The notes: a model not told the origin generated them from the letters alone. DNA of 64,000 nucleotides from Methylocapsa palsarum (GCF_900114285.1 NZ_FOSN01000003.1:1-64000); one strand, 5' to 3'; counted from the stretch's first letter, positions 36,905 through 46,809 are shown. A program made the numbers and translations.

Positions 36905-37266
36905 TCAAAGTTTCTTTTCGAACGGCCTTCGTGGGGAGCCGAGGGGCAGCCATTGGACATTCCCGTCGCTATCCCGGGTCATAGCGAATCCAAAATCCTT
37001 AATAACTTCCCAAGGCCAAAACATAATTGGCGTGTAATGCAGGTCTATAGTCAGGTCGAGTCCGACCAAAGACGTTAAGATCTCTGTTGGAAATCCTTCC
37101 TTGTGATGCCCTTGGACTACGCTTCCGCAGTAAATGCTTTGCGGAATTTTTGACCTTATTTCTGTTATTTGATTGGTTATTGGCCAACTACTGAGACGGT
37201 AACGTCAGGCCAAAAAAGAAAATAAGAAATTGAAGCAGGTATAATTATGAATAATAATTTATACAT
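36905..37266 (-). pseudogene. Frameshifted small membrane-anchored protein
   Basis: A minus-strand ATG at 37266 begins MYKLLFIIIP and runs through one membrane helix to a stop at 37177 after 29 residues. In the -1 frame, open from 37204 to a stop at 36905, about 99 codons read as good protein: SIYCGSVVQGHHKEGFPTE, LTIDLHYTP, GFAMTRDSDGNVQWLPLG. Joining the frames gives one membrane-anchored protein of about 120 residues. No family is recognised. Base composition is AT-richer than that of its neighbours. It lies downstream of the helicase-nuclease gene on the same strand and may once have been its partner. Confidence 0.5.
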
Positions 37267-37435
37267 ACTATGTATCACTGATTTTAAAAATGGTACTTTT
37301 GAATTATGTCGGTCCTTTGAGGCGTTAGGTTGTGGTGGCGAGGAGACCGGCCGTCTTCGTGAAGTGTTCTTTTTCATTAATGGCTTTCTGATCATTAGGG
37401 GCCGCCGAAGAATTAAGTTCTCTACGGCGGCGACG
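37267..37435. other. AT-rich gap inside the island
   Basis: It contains no open frame of note and is visibly AT-rich. It separates the helicase-nuclease stop from the small membrane gene. Confidence 0.5.
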
Positions 37436-40400
37436 TTATGATTTGTTGATTTGCGCCGCTTTCGCCGCGTCGAGAGCGGCTTTCAGCTTTTCGAGCTGTT
37501 CGCCGCGGCGATAGAACCAGTCGGTGCTCCAGATCCGGTAGATGCGCCAGCCCATCCCTTCGAGAACCTGCTGGCGCAGGCGGTCGCGTTCGCGCGCCCA
37601 GAGCGCTGAATGATAGGTCGCGCCGTCGCACTCGACGGCGAGCATGTAACGGCCGGGGTCGGACGGATCGCGCACGGCGAGGTCGATCTTGAAGCCGGCC
37701 GAACCGACCTGCGGGTCGACCTTATATCCCATATTCTCGATCGCGGCGGCGACCGTCGCCTCGAAGGGCGAGTCGAATTCCTGCGTGGCGCTGACCGGCT
37801 GCTCCAAAATGCCGGTCTCGGCGAAATGAAGAAACCGCTTGAGAACGCGCGGACCTTCGCCCGTCGCTCGCTCGAGGTTGATGTCGCCGGAGCCGAAGGA
37901 GACGAAAACCTCGCAGCGGGTGCGGGCGCGGGTGAACAGCACATTGACGCGGCGCTCGCCGCCTTCCGTCGAGATCGGGCCGAAGGCCATGCTGTCGAGC
38001 GGCTGGCCCGCGTCGCGCGGTCCATAGCAAATCGAAATCAGAATCACCTCGCGCTCGTCGCCTTGAACGTTCTCGAGATTTTTGACGAACGCCTCCTCGC
38101 GGCCGCCGTCGCGCAGGAAGGCGTCGAGGACAGGATCGCCGCGCCGTCTCGCCTCGATGCGGTCGGCGATCAGATTGCGCTGAACCGTGGAGAACGTGAT
38201 GATTCCCAGCGATTGCCGCGGACGGGTGCGGGCATGTTCGGCGGCCGCGTCGGCGATCGCCTCCGCTTCGATGACGTTCGTGCGCAGACCGCCGCGATCG
38301 TAGGCTCCGGCCACGCGGCGCGCGACGAGGCCTTCCGTCTTGCTCCGCGGGGCGGGAGCGGGCGGCATGATCAGGCGATGATAGAATTCGGCGTTCGAGA
38401 CTTCGATGAGGGAGGGGTGCCTTGATCGGTAGTGCCATCGAAGCATCCGGGTTTCGAGACCCCTTGCCTCGCACAGGGTCAGAATGCTTTCGAGATCGGC
38501 GGCGGGAGCGACTCCGGACGCGCGGCTGGCCTTGGGTTCGTCGTCTTCCGCCGGCTCGACGTCATCGTCGACGAGGCGGTCGAAGAATCGCGTCGGCGGA
38601 AGCTGTTTGGCGTCTCCCACGACGACGATCTGGCGGCTGCGCGCGATCAGGCCGAGGGCGTCGACCGGACGCATCTGGCTGGCTTCGTCGATCACCAGCA
38701 GATCGAACTCAACGGATCCCGGCGGCAGGAACTCCGCGACCGAAAGCGGACTCATGAGAAAGACGGGTTTGATTTTCTGAATGACGTCGCCCGCCGACCG
38801 CATCAGTTTTCGCAACGGCATGTGATTGCGCTTGCGGCCGATTTCATCGCGGATCACGCCCATCGCGCCGACGGCGCCGCGCGGGATCGCGGCCTGATGT
38901 TTGGCCTTGATGTTTCGCATGGTGTGATCGCGCCGGAGATTTTCGAGCGCGGCGAAACGGTCGATCAGCGCGCGATGCTGAGCGCCCTCGAACGCGCCGA
39001 GATCGGGGTCCGCCTCGACCGCCCGCTTCCAGCAGGCTTCGGCGAATGCGGTTTCGATTTGCCTGGAGGCGAGGGCGGGATCAAGCCGCTCGCATCCGAG
39101 GGCGTCGGCGATCGCCGCCGGTCCCGCCGCGCGCAACTGGCCGTCGGCGTTGGCCAGCCGGACCCATCCCGCGAAACGGTCCGGATGGGCCGCCCAGAGA
39201 GCGGCGCGGCGAGCGAGAGCGCCGAGGTCGACTTTTTCGATGCAATTCGTGTGGAAGACCAGGCCGACGTCGAGGTCGAGGGCGTGTATCGCGTCGTTAA
39301 GGGCGTCGAGCAATCCGCTTAATTCGGAGGCGAGATCTTCCGCAACGGTTTCGGCCCCCCCGATCCGCGCGAGCAGAGTGATGCGTTCGAAGCTCACTTT
39401 GGGCTCCGTGGCTCGAAGCGCTTCGATCGTTCGCGCGACCGCATGGATCAGCACGAAGTCGGTGCGTTTTCCCCGCCAGGCATCGCCGAGGACGTCCGCG
39501 AGGAGCCTTGCCTCGGCGACGAGTTCGGTGGAAAGCGCCTGACCCTTGATAAGGGCTTCGACGAGGACCATTCGGGCCGCAGGCGAGCGCGGCAAGGGAA
39601 CGGCGAGGAGGCTCGCCAGCGTCCGCGCCGCTTCTCGGTAGCCGCGGCCGAGCCGCGTCAGCGGCCATTCGGCGCCTCTGGCGATCGGACCGCGCAGATG
39701 CTCGACGGGCGTCGTCCACGCGGCCGGGTGAAAGATGCGATGGTAAGGCGCCTTATGCTTGCGCCACCTGACCCCGGCGGCGGCGGCCTTTGCGATACGG
39801 CGCAGCGACGGCGCCGTCGCGATCGCGGCCGCAATTGTCTCCCCGCCCTGGGGCAATCGGCCGATCAGTTCGAAAATTCTGATCAGGGTCTCGAGCGCGG
39901 CCACGGTCGGCGCCTGTTCGTAGCCAAGGCAGCCCGCCATCTTGACGGCGGCGTTCGCGGCCGCCTCGGCCGTCGCGGCCAGCGCCTTGAGCTTTGGAAC
40001 CAGCCGGTTGAAATCGTTTGGCTGCAGTTTGACGTTCCGAACGCCGAAATAGACGTGATCCTCAAGAGGACCCGCGCTGGAGGTCACATCGGCGAGACGC
40101 AGGGTCAGCGCGCGCCTCTCTTCGTAAGCGGGTTCGTCCCAGCCGAGGGCTTCCTCGACGATCCGAATGTCCGGCGACACGCCCTCGCCGGCGCTGGCGA
40201 TCTGGATCGCCAGCGATTGATAAGGCGTCATGCCCGTGTCGCCGATGGGAGAATGGAGACGCTCGGCGACGTGGTTCAGGCGATCGCGCGCAATGGTCAG
40301 CTGCTCCGCCGCGTCGTCGTCCGCGGGCGGGTGCGTCAGCGTTTGCAGCGTCCGGTTCAGCCGGTCGGCGACCAGGCGTTTGTTCAGGGTGCGGCTATGA

Positions 40401-41566
40401 AGCTCCAGGCAGATGTCTTCGAGGCCGGCTTTAGCGAGCCGGTCGTGAACGACATTGAGCGCGGCCATTTTTTCCGCGACGAAGAGCACGGATTTGCCCG
40501 AGTGAACGGCGCCGGCGATGATATTGGTGATGGTTTGCGACTTGCCTGTTCCGGGCGGCCCCTGAACGACAAGGTTGCGGCCTGCGCGGACGGTCTCGAC
40601 GATGCAGGTTTGCGAGGAGTCGGCTTCGACGACGTGAATGATGTCCCTGGGCTTGAGGATCTCGTCAAGTCTGGCGGTTTCGGGCAATGCGGGCGGATCG
40701 CACGGAAATCCCTCGCACAGAACGCCGCGCAGGAGCGGATGCTCGATCAGCGTATTCCCCGGCCAGTTGGCGGGATCGAGATCCCGCATCATCATCATCA
40801 TTTTCGAAAATGAATAAAAGCCGAGTTCGAGTCCGTCGAAATCGACGGACCATCTGCGCTTCAGGGCCACCGCATTGACGATGTCGGCGAAGTAATCGCG
40901 CGGAAGCCAATCCTCGCCCTCCGGCAGTCCCGGAAGCATCACGCCGAAATTGCTCCGCAAGCGCTCCTGAATGGCTCTGTTGGTCGTGATTTCGTCGTCG
41001 CGGAACTTCAGTTCGAACGTTTCGCGTTTTGCGTCACGCAGGAGATTGACCGGAACAAGGACAAGCGGCGCATGCCGCGCCACGTCCGAATTTTCATCCT
41101 CGAACCAGCGCAGGAAGCCGATCGCCAGAAACAGAATGTTGACGCCGCGCTCTTCCTCGGCGGTGATGGCGTCGTGGTGAATGGCCCGCAGGCAATTTTG
41201 CAGACTGTCCTGCGACAGCGCCGTCTGCAACACGGCGCCGTTCGAGAACATCGCTCTTTGAGCCGGCGCTCGCGCCGCTTTCAATTTGACGATGGGTTGT
41301 TCGGCTTCGCTTTTCTTTTCGGCCGACGCGAAGCGGAGCGGCTTCATGTCCCGAACGAGGGTCGCGAATATTGCGTCAGACGAGGCCGCGGCGATCGACA
41401 AGGATCTTGTCCGCCGGGCGCCGCGCGGCGTATGGATCAGCCGGTTTCTGGTGCCGGTTTCGATGAGTTTATGGCGGGCTTCGGCGAGCGACTTTTCAAG
41501 ATGACCCTCGGCTGCTTCGGATTGGTTGGTTTTGCGGGCCGCCTTAATCGATGTGATTTGCCCCAT
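37436..41566 (-). CDS. DUF4011-type SF1 helicase fused to a restriction-like nuclease domain
   Basis: The start ATG 41566 has AGGA seven bases upstream and gives 1376 residues. The N-terminal part shows DUF4011-like features (ARHKLIETGTRNRLIH, then PLVLVPVNL). The SF1 helicase has Walker A VVQGPPGTGKSQT near 336 and Walker B LLVIDEASQM near 955, then VVVGDAKQLPPTRFF and a C-terminal helicase motif QGDEREVILIS. A REase-like domain of the MTES_1575/Vsr type follows (about 1255-1345; FESPFEATVAAAIE..., FKIDLAV, LAVECDGATYH, GWRIYRIWSTDWF). Such helicase-nuclease fusions are often single-gene anti-phage systems. It is flanked by conserved genes, with no partner other than the broken downstream gene. 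Confidence 0.88.
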   Translation of the reverse strand: MGQITSIKAARKTNQSEAAEGHLEKSLAEARHKLIETGTRNRLIHTPRGARRTRSLSIAAASSDAIFATLVRDMKPLRFASAEKKSEAEQPIVKLKAARAPAQRAMFSNGAVLQTALSQDSLQNCLRAIHHDAITAEEERGVNILFLAIGFLRWFEDENSDVARHAPLVLVPVNLLRDAKRETFELKFRDDEITTNRAIQERLRSNFGVMLPGLPEGEDWLPRDYFADIVNAVALKRRWSVDFDGLELGFYSFSKMMMMMRDLDPANWPGNTLIEHPLLRGVLCEGFPCDPPALPETARLDEILKPRDIIHVVEADSSQTCIVETVRAGRNLVVQGPPGTGKSQTITNIIAGAVHSGKSVLFVAEKMAALNVVHDRLAKAGLEDICLELHSRTLNKRLVADRLNRTLQTLTHPPADDDAAEQLTIARDRLNHVAERLHSPIGDTGMTPYQSLAIQIASAGEGVSPDIRIVEEALGWDEPAYEERRALTLRLADVTSSAGPLEDHVYFGVRNVKLQPNDFNRLVPKLKALAATAEAAANAAVKMAGCLGYEQAPTVAALETLIRIFELIGRLPQGGETIAAAIATAPSLRRIAKAAAAGVRWRKHKAPYHRIFHPAAWTTPVEHLRGPIARGAEWPLTRLGRGYREAARTLASLLAVPLPRSPAARMVLVEALIKGQALSTELVAEARLLADVLGDAWRGKRTDFVLIHAVARTIEALRATEPKVSFERITLLARIGGAETVAEDLASELSGLLDALNDAIHALDLDVGLVFHTNCIEKVDLGALARRAALWAAHPDRFAGWVRLANADGQLRAAGPAAIADALGCERLDPALASRQIETAFAEACWKRAVEADPDLGAFEGAQHRALIDRFAALENLRRDHTMRNIKAKHQAAIPRGAVGAMGVIRDEIGRKRNHMPLRKLMRSAGDVIQKIKPVFLMSPLSVAEFLPPGSVEFDLLVIDEASQMRPVDALGLIARSRQIVVVGDAKQLPPTRFFDRLVDDDVEPAEDDEPKASRASGVAPAADLESILTLCEARGLETRMLRWHYRSRHPSLIEVSNAEFYHRLIMPPAPAPRSKTEGLVARRVAGAYDRGGLRTNVIEAEAIADAAAEHARTRPRQSLGIITFSTVQRNLIADRIEARRRGDPVLDAFLRDGGREEAFVKNLENVQGDEREVILISICYGPRDAGQPLDSMAFGPISTEGGERRVNVLFTRARTRCEVFVSFGSGDINLERATGEGPRVLKRFLHFAETGILEQPVSATQEFDSPFEATVAAAIENMGYKVDPQVGSAGFKIDLAVRDPSDPGRYMLAVECDGATYHSALWARERDRLRQQVLEGMGWRIYRIWSTDWFYRRGEQLEKLKAALDAAKAAQINKS

Positions 41567-41839
41567 TTGAATTCCTGTTTCGCCGTAATGTCGTCGTAAT
41601 CCCTCTTTCAAAATGACATATTTCGTAAAATGACGATCAACAAATGTGTTATAAACATACGCAATAGTTAATTTGTATTCGACAGTAATTCGCTCGCCCC
41701 GCCGCGAGCGCAAACCGAACGCCGTTGGGCTTTGCGCGCAGGAGCGAGCCGGAACGCCTGCCGGAAAATAAGTTGTTATCCTGGCGCGTTGGATTTAGGC
41801 ATTTGTGCCCGGCCTGTCCGGGTCTTGGAGTGACATGAA

Positions 41840-42214
41840 ATGGAAAAGACCTCCCTTCCGGAAGATCAAAATGCCGCCGAACCAGTCACTGTGGGAAAAA
41901 TCGAAGGGGCCGACGTCTACAGCCTGGATGGAGAGCCGATCGGCGCGATCGAAAGCCTCATGATCGACAAGCGCAGCGGAAAAATCGCCTACGCGGTCAT
42001 GAGTTTCGGCGGCTTTTTCGGGATTGGCGAAGAGTTTTTCCCGATCCCCTGGGAAAAACTCCACTATGATTCAGACCACGACGCCTTCAAGATAGACATC
42101 AACAAGGACGACCTCCAGAACGCGCCCAAATATCGCGATGAAGCCGCCTATGATTGGTCGCGCGCCGAAGGCCGGAAGATCCATGAACATTATGGTCTGC
42201 CATTTCTGCTCTAG
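41840..42214 (+). CDS. PRC-barrel domain protein
   Basis: The 124-residue product has one PRC-barrel (about 17-90) with VYSLDGEPIGAIESLMIDKRSGKIAYAVMSFGGFFGIGEEFFPIPW, the usual pattern of small soluble PRC proteins of Hyphomicrobiales. Partners and function are unknown; PRC barrels bind RNA or proteins. Its TAG stop is the first triplet of a degenerate 116-bp-family element. Confidence 0.9.
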   Translation: MEKTSLPEDQNAAEPVTVGKIEGADVYSLDGEPIGAIESLMIDKRSGKIAYAVMSFGGFFGIGEEFFPIPWEKLHYDSDHDAFKIDINKDDLQNAPKYRDEAAYDWSRAEGRKIHEHYGLPFLL

Positions 42215-42312
42215 CGGGCTTTCCAGTCGGATGGACTCATCCGGTCGATAACACACCGCTCCCAAGTCAAAGCTTGAGCATAGTCTGATCGATCCGGTCG
42301 GAATGTTTTCTA
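42212..42312 (+). repeat. Degenerate 116-bp-family element, copy E
   Basis: It begins TAGCGGGCTTTCC, keeps AAAGCTTGAGCATAGTCT and ends GGTCGGAATGTTTTCTA, with many substitutions and about 15 bases missing. The first stem is replaced by CGGATGGACTCATCCG. It has lost both GANTC sites. It is apparently an old copy, yet its leading TAG still serves as the stop of the PRC gene. Confidence 0.75.
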
Positions 42313-42652
42313 GCGCGGATGGAGACTCCTGGGGCGGGAGCGCCGCCGGCCTGTAACCGGGCCGCGGGATCCTGGACCAGCGCCGCGGGATATAAATTCA
42401 CGCGGGCGCAAAAAATCCTGTCGGATTCCGCAAGGGTGGAACGTCTAACTTTTAATGGAGCCCGCAACGCGAGTCGGGTCAAGCTCGCGCGCCGTTTCGA
42501 TCTTTCCAAAGATCAAGCTGCGGTTGCGTTGATGAAGTTGCGTTGACCGGTCCCTGTGCTTACGCTTGCGGCGGTTTCATAGTTCCGGGACGGGGATAGG
42601 GACGCGGTTCAGCAGGATCGAATGAATTGGCCGACGCCAAGGAGAAATGCGT
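42313..42652. other. Leader region before exbB
   Basis: No supported gene. A 75-codon frame at 42319-42546 lacks a ribosome binding site. The exbB promoter must lie here, but I see no clear Fur box. Confidence 0.5.
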
Positions 42653-43693
42653 ATGAAGAGTTCGGCGCGGGATTTGACAGGTAGGCCGCCTCACCTGGTG
42701 CGGCTTGCGGTCCTGGTTTTGACCCTTGCGCTCGGAGCGTCCCCGGCGTTCGCCGAAATCGCCGCCAAAGCCTCCGGCGATACGGCGCGCCCGGCCATGG
42801 CTCAAGCTGCGACTCCGAGCCCGGTCGCTGCGATGGACGGCGAGTCGGCGCCGAATCCGGCGGTTGGATCGCCCGCTCAAGCCACGGAGTCCGCGGCGTC
42901 CCCGTCGGCTCCATCGCCCGATCAGCCGCGCCATCAGGCGCTGGAGCCGCCGACCGGGAATTTCCTCCCCGCGGCGCTGCCGCAGGATCTTTCGCCTTGG
43001 GGAATGTTCCGCAACGCCGTGATGACGGTCAAGGTCGTCATGGTGGGGCTGGCTCTGGCGTCGCTTGTGACCTGGACGGTCTGGCTGGCGAAGAGCGTCG
43101 AGCTTTATTCGGCCAGCAAGGCCGCCGCGCGGGATCTTGAAATCCTGTCGAACGCGGAGACCTTGCGCGCGGCGCAAAAGGAGTTCGGCGCATCGGTTTC
43201 TCCTGTCGCGCGCCTCGTCTCGGCTGCGGCCGGCGAAGCGGAGAGGTCCGACCGGCTGCACCCCGAAGGGGTGAAGGACCGGGCGGCCGCCCTGCTGTCG
43301 CGGATCGAGGCCCAGGCCGGCCGGACAATGACCAAGGGAACCGGCGTTCTTGCGACGATCGGCTCGACCGCGCCCTTTGTTGGTCTGTTCGGGACGGTCT
43401 GGGGCATCATGGACAGTTTCATCGGCATCGCGAAGAGCCACACGACCAATCTGGCAGTCGTCGCGCCCGGGATCGCCGAAGCCCTGCTGGCGACCGCGAT
43501 GGGCCTCGTCGCGGCGATTCCCGCCGTCGTGATCTACAATGTGTTCGCGCGCTCCATCGCCTCGTATCGCGCGCAGCTTGGCGACGCCTCGGCGGAAGTG
43601 CTGCGTCATCTGTCCCGCGATCTTGACCGCGATCTCGCGGATATCAAGACCGGCGATGGCCGCCTCATCCCGCTGCGCCAATCGGCGGAGTGA
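42653..43693 (+). CDS. exbB: TonB-system proton-channel protein ExbB
   Basis: The start ATG 42653 lies eight bases after AAGGAG (an ATG six bases earlier is too close). The 346-residue product has a signal peptide ending PAFA, a Pro/Ala-rich periplasmic segment, three membrane helices and the MotA/TolQ/ExbB core with [28 protein letters not shown] and [21 protein letters not shown]. With ExbD it uses the proton gradient to energise TonB. It is first in exbB-exbD-tonB. Confidence 0.95.
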   Translation: MKSSARDLTGRPPHLVRLAVLVLTLALGASPAFAEIAAKASGDTARPAMAQAATPSPVAAMDGESAPNPAVGSPAQATESAASPSAPSPDQPRHQALEPPTGNFLPAALPQDLSPWGMFRNAVMTVKVVMVGLALASLVTWTVWLAKSVELYSASKAAARDLEILSNAETLRAAQKEFGASVSPVARLVSAAAGEAERSDRLHPEGVKDRAAALLSRIEAQAGRTMTKGTGVLATIGSTAPFVGLFGTVWGIMDSFIGIAKSHTTNLAVVAPGIAEALLATAMGLVAAIPAVVIYNVFARSIASYRAQLGDASAEVLRHLSRDLDRDLADIKTGDGRLIPLRQSAE

Positions 43694-43697
43694 GGCC

Positions 43698-44198
43698 ATG
43701 GCGGTCCGGCTATCCTCTGGCGAGGACGATCTCGAGATCAATCACGAAATCAACGTGACGCCGTTCATCGACGTCATTCTGGTTTTGCTGATCATTTTCA
43801 TGGTCGCCGCGCCCCTTTCGACCGTCGACGTCAATGTCGATCTTCCGGCCTCGACGGCGCAGCCTGCGCAGCGGCCGGACAAGCCCCTGTTCCTGACCGT
43901 CAAATCCGATCTCTCGCTGACGCTCGGCGAAGATCCGGTCCGGCGCGAGGCGCTCGCCGCCGCCCTCGACGCGGCGACGCAGGCTGACAAGGACCAGCGC
44001 GTCTTCGTTCGCGCCGACAAGGCCGTCACCTATGGCGACGTCATGGAAACGATGAATCTGCTCCGGGCGGCGGGATATTTGAAGATTGGGCTGGTCGGAC
44101 TGGAGCTTGGCCAGGACGGCGGCGCGCCGGCCGGCGACAAAAACAAACAGCCGGCTCAGGCCGCGCCCGGTCCGGCGGAGCAAGGCTCCCCGAGATGA
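43698..44198 (+). CDS. exbD: TonB-system protein ExbD
   Basis: The start ATG 43698 follows GAGGCC, four bases after the exbB stop, and gives 166 residues. It has one membrane helix (INVTPFIDVILVLLIIFMV) with the essential Asp in PFIDV, then a periplasmic domain (VRADKAVTYGDVMETMNLLRAAGY). It transmits proton flow to TonB. The C-terminal tail is Gly/Ala/Pro-rich. Its stop overlaps tonB by four bases. Confidence 0.95.
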   Translation: MAVRLSSGEDDLEINHEINVTPFIDVILVLLIIFMVAAPLSTVDVNVDLPASTAQPAQRPDKPLFLTVKSDLSLTLGEDPVRREALAAALDAATQADKDQRVFVRADKAVTYGDVMETMNLLRAAGYLKIGLVGLELGQDGGAPAGDKNKQPAQAAPGPAEQGSPR

Positions 44199-44947
44199 CG
44201 ATGCTGACGGAATCGTTCTTCGAACCGGGCGATGATCGATCCACGCGGCGCTGGATTTTCGCGGGCGCTCTCGTTCTTGCCGTTCACGCGGGATTTCTTA
44301 GCTGGCTGGTCTGGAGATCGCAAACGGGAGCCGAAGGGGCGCCGCCCGAAGCGATCATGCTTGAACTTGATCCGGTGGCGGCGTCGCCGCCTTCTGAAAC
44401 CCAGGTCGAGGCTCCGCCGGGGCCGCTGATGACGGAATCGCAGCCCGAAGTCGTCGAAGAACCGGAGCATTTGGACATTCCCGACCTGCCGCCGGTTCCG
44501 AAGGCCGCCGCGGTCCTGACGCCGGCGCCAAAGGTGAAACCGGTCAAAAAGCCGATAAAAATTCCGGAGCGCCACGTGGTGACGCCGACCCATGAGAAAC
44601 CGGCCCCCCGAACCACGGCTCCGGCGCATGCCGCCGCTTCGTCCCGCGCCGCCGCGGCGGGGCGGAAAGGCTCGGCTGGATCTTCCGTCTCGCCATCCGC
44701 CTGGATGAGCGAGGTCCACGCCCGTATCCAGGCGCATCACAGCTGCGCGGCGGGCGCGAGAGGAACCGCCAAGGTCGCCTTCTCCATCGATCGGGGAGGG
44801 CATATTCTCGGGGTCAGTCTGATCGCCAGCTCGGGTTCGGCGGCGCTGGATCAGGCGGCGGTCTCGACGGTCCGCCGCTCGAACCCGCTGCCGGCGCCGC
44901 CGCCACAAGTCGGCGGCTCCATTTCAATTCCCGTCAGCTGCCATTAG
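44195..44947 (+). CDS. tonB: Energy transducer TonB
   Basis: The 250-residue product has an N-terminal membrane anchor (about 20-38), a long Pro/Val/Lys-rich linker (KVKPVKKPIKIPE) to span the periplasm and a C-terminal TonB domain (about 168-245; WMSEVHARIQAHHSCAAGARG to PPPQVGGSISIPV) that contacts outer-membrane receptors. The stop TAG is the first triplet of element copy F. Confidence 0.93.
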   Translation: MTMLTESFFEPGDDRSTRRWIFAGALVLAVHAGFLSWLVWRSQTGAEGAPPEAIMLELDPVAASPPSETQVEAPPGPLMTESQPEVVEEPEHLDIPDLPPVPKAAAVLTPAPKVKPVKKPIKIPERHVVTPTHEKPAPRTTAPAHAAASSRAAAAGRKGSAGSSVSPSAWMSEVHARIQAHHSCAAGARGTAKVAFSIDRGGHILGVSLIASSGSAALDQAAVSTVRRSNPLPAPPPQVGGSISIPVSCH

Positions 44948-45060
44948 AGCGCTTTCCGATCGCATGAGGTCATGCGATCGATCAGAAATCGCCCCAGAGT
45001 CAAAAGCTTGAGCATAGTCTTCTCGATTGAATTGATTCAATCCAATCGGAATTTGCTCTA
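44945..45060 (+). repeat. 116-bp palindromic element, copy F
   Basis: This is a full copy with TAGAGC/GCTCTA ends; the TAG at 44945-44947 is the tonB stop codon. The first stem is CGATCGCATGA, GG, TCATGCGATCG. Two GANTC sites are kept. Confidence 0.92.
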
Positions 45061-45274
45061 AGTCTCGAGCGCTGGCTGCGAAAGCCGCTTCTGCAACCTG
45101 CGGACCCGTGCCGTTTCAACCGCGAGACCGGCCGGCTGCGCCTTGCGCGCCGCCTGCCGAACCGAAGCCGGCACATTCATTAAATTTTTCAGCCTTTGAC
45201 GAGGAGAATAGCAAATCCTCGCCCGCACAGTTTGTTGACCGGCCATGTGGCGGCAACCAAACTCGGGAGGCGTC
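45061..45274. other. Intergenic region before small membrane gene
   Basis: A minus-strand open frame (45058-45525) crosses this region and the small gene but has the composition of an antisense shadow. No other content was recognised. Confidence 0.5.
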
Positions 45275-45514
45275 ATGTCAGACGCAATGATCGCGTTCAC
45301 GGATAAATTGGGCGTCGCGAGCGCTCTGGGCGGTATTTGTGCGGCAGGGGCGGTCTTCGCCTGTCTTGCTCTCGCCGCGAGCGCCCTTGTCGCTTTTTCG
45401 CGCGCGGAGCCGATTTCGGCCGAGCGGCTGTTTTTTGATGACGACCTCGAAGCTTTCGGCGACGAGCCTTTGGCGCTGGGGCCGCCGGTCCGGGCGACGG
45501 CCAGATCGAGGTGA
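45275..45514 (+). CDS. Small single-pass membrane protein
   Basis: The start ATG 45275 has GGGAGG about four bases upstream. The 79-residue product has a short head (MSDAMIAFTDKLG), one membrane helix (about 15-40, GGICAAGAVFACLALAASALVAF) and an acidic tail (FDDDLEAFGDEPLALG) with a basic end. No family is recognised. It lies 120 bases upstream of tal on the same strand. Confidence 0.6.
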   Translation: MSDAMIAFTDKLGVASALGGICAAGAVFACLALAASALVAFSRAEPISAERLFFDDDLEAFGDEPLALGPPVRATARSR

Positions 45515-45634
45515 GGCCGGCTCAACCGGATACGGTCTTGAACGTTTCACGATCGTAGGTATGTATCTCGATACAGAGCTCATGCGCCTGACAGATGCGC
45601 TAAGGGGCCGGGATCGGATCGCGGGTGGATCGCC

Positions 45635-46591
45635 ATGGCTAGCAAACTTGAACAACTCAAAACGATGACCACGGTTGTCGCGGACACGGGAGATATGGAG
45701 TCGATCCGTATCTTCGAGCCGGTGGACGCCACGACCAATCCAACGCTGATCCTCAAAGCCGCGCAGATGCCGGGCTATGCCAAGCTGCTTGAAGAGGCGG
45801 TCGTCTGGGGCCGGAGTCACAACCGCGTCACGAGCGAGGTCGCCGATCGCCTGACCGTGAACTTCGGCGCGGAATTGACGAAAATCGTCCCCGGCCGCGT
45901 TTCGACCGAAGTGGACGCCGATCTGTCGTTCGACACGGACGGGACAGTCGCCAGGGCGCGCGAGATCATTGAGGACTATGCAAGGCTCGGCGTCGGCCGG
46001 GAGCGCATCCTGATCAAGATCGCCGCGACGTGGGAGGGCGTCCGCGCCGCCCAGCGCCTTCAGTCGGAAGGCGTCGATTGCAATATGACCCTGGTGTTTT
46101 CGCTTGCGCAGGCTGCGGCTTGCGCCGACGCCGGGGCGTTTCTGATTTCCCCGTTTGTCGGACGCATCCTCGATTGGCACGTCAAGAACGAGGGCAAGAC
46201 CTATACGCCCGAGACCGATCCCGGCGTGATCTCGGTCCGCCAGATTTACGAATATTATAAATCCTACGACATCAAGACGATAATCATGGGCGCGTCGTTC
46301 CGCAACACGGGCGAGATCGAGGCGCTGGCGGGATGCGATCGGCTGACGATATCGCCGCAACTTTTGGAGGAACTCGCCAGGGACGAGGGCGAACTTCGGC
46401 GCCGGCTTGACCCGAAATCCGCCGCTATGCGCCCGCCGGCGAAGCTTTCGCTGGACGAAAAGACCTTCCGGCTGCTGCTGAACGATGACGCGATGGCGAC
46501 TGAAAAGCTCGCAGAGGGCATCCGGGTCTTCGCGAGGGACGCCCGCGCGCTGCGCGAACTGGTGTCGAAGAGACTGCAGGCCGCCGCGTGA
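45635..46591 (+). CDS. tal: Transaldolase
   Basis: The enzyme moves a dihydroxyacetone unit between sugar phosphates in the non-oxidative pentose phosphate pathway. The 318-residue type-1 form begins MASKLEQLKTMTTVVADTGD; VDATTNPTLILKA is the N-terminal signature, and the Schiff-base Lys is Lys128 in ILIKIAATWEG. An element copy follows 100 bases after the stop. Confidence 0.97.
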   Translation: MASKLEQLKTMTTVVADTGDMESIRIFEPVDATTNPTLILKAAQMPGYAKLLEEAVVWGRSHNRVTSEVADRLTVNFGAELTKIVPGRVSTEVDADLSFDTDGTVARAREIIEDYARLGVGRERILIKIAATWEGVRAAQRLQSEGVDCNMTLVFSLAQAAACADAGAFLISPFVGRILDWHVKNEGKTYTPETDPGVISVRQIYEYYKSYDIKTIIMGASFRNTGEIEALAGCDRLTISPQLLEELARDEGELRRRLDPKSAAMRPPAKLSLDEKTFRLLLNDDAMATEKLAEGIRVFARDARALRELVSKRLQAAA

Positions 46592-46690
46592 ACGCGGCGG
46601 TGAACTGATCCTCGCGCCTTTCGCAATTGCTGGAAGCGCGATTGCTGGAATCAGCCGAATTCAGGCTTCCTCTTGGACTTTAGGAGCCTT

Positions 46691-46806
46691 TAGAGCGCTT
46701 TCCGATCGCATGAAGTCATGCGATAGATCAGAAATCGCTCCAGAGTCAAAGGCTTGAGCATAGTCTTGTCGATTGGATTGATTCAATCCGATCGGAATAT
46801 GCTCTC
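46691..46806 (+). repeat. 116-bp palindromic element, copy G
   Basis: This is a full-length copy with left end TAGAGC and right end GCTCTC (A to C at the last base). One base of the first stem is changed (GCGATAGATC). GAGTC and GATTC are present. It ends three bases before the rpmF stop, which is on the other strand. Confidence 0.9.
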
Positions 46807-46809
46807 GTT

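Noticed and set aside
45058-45525. 155-codon minus-strand frame
   Set aside because: Ser/Arg/Ala-rich; it begins inside an element copy and covers the better small membrane gene at 45275.
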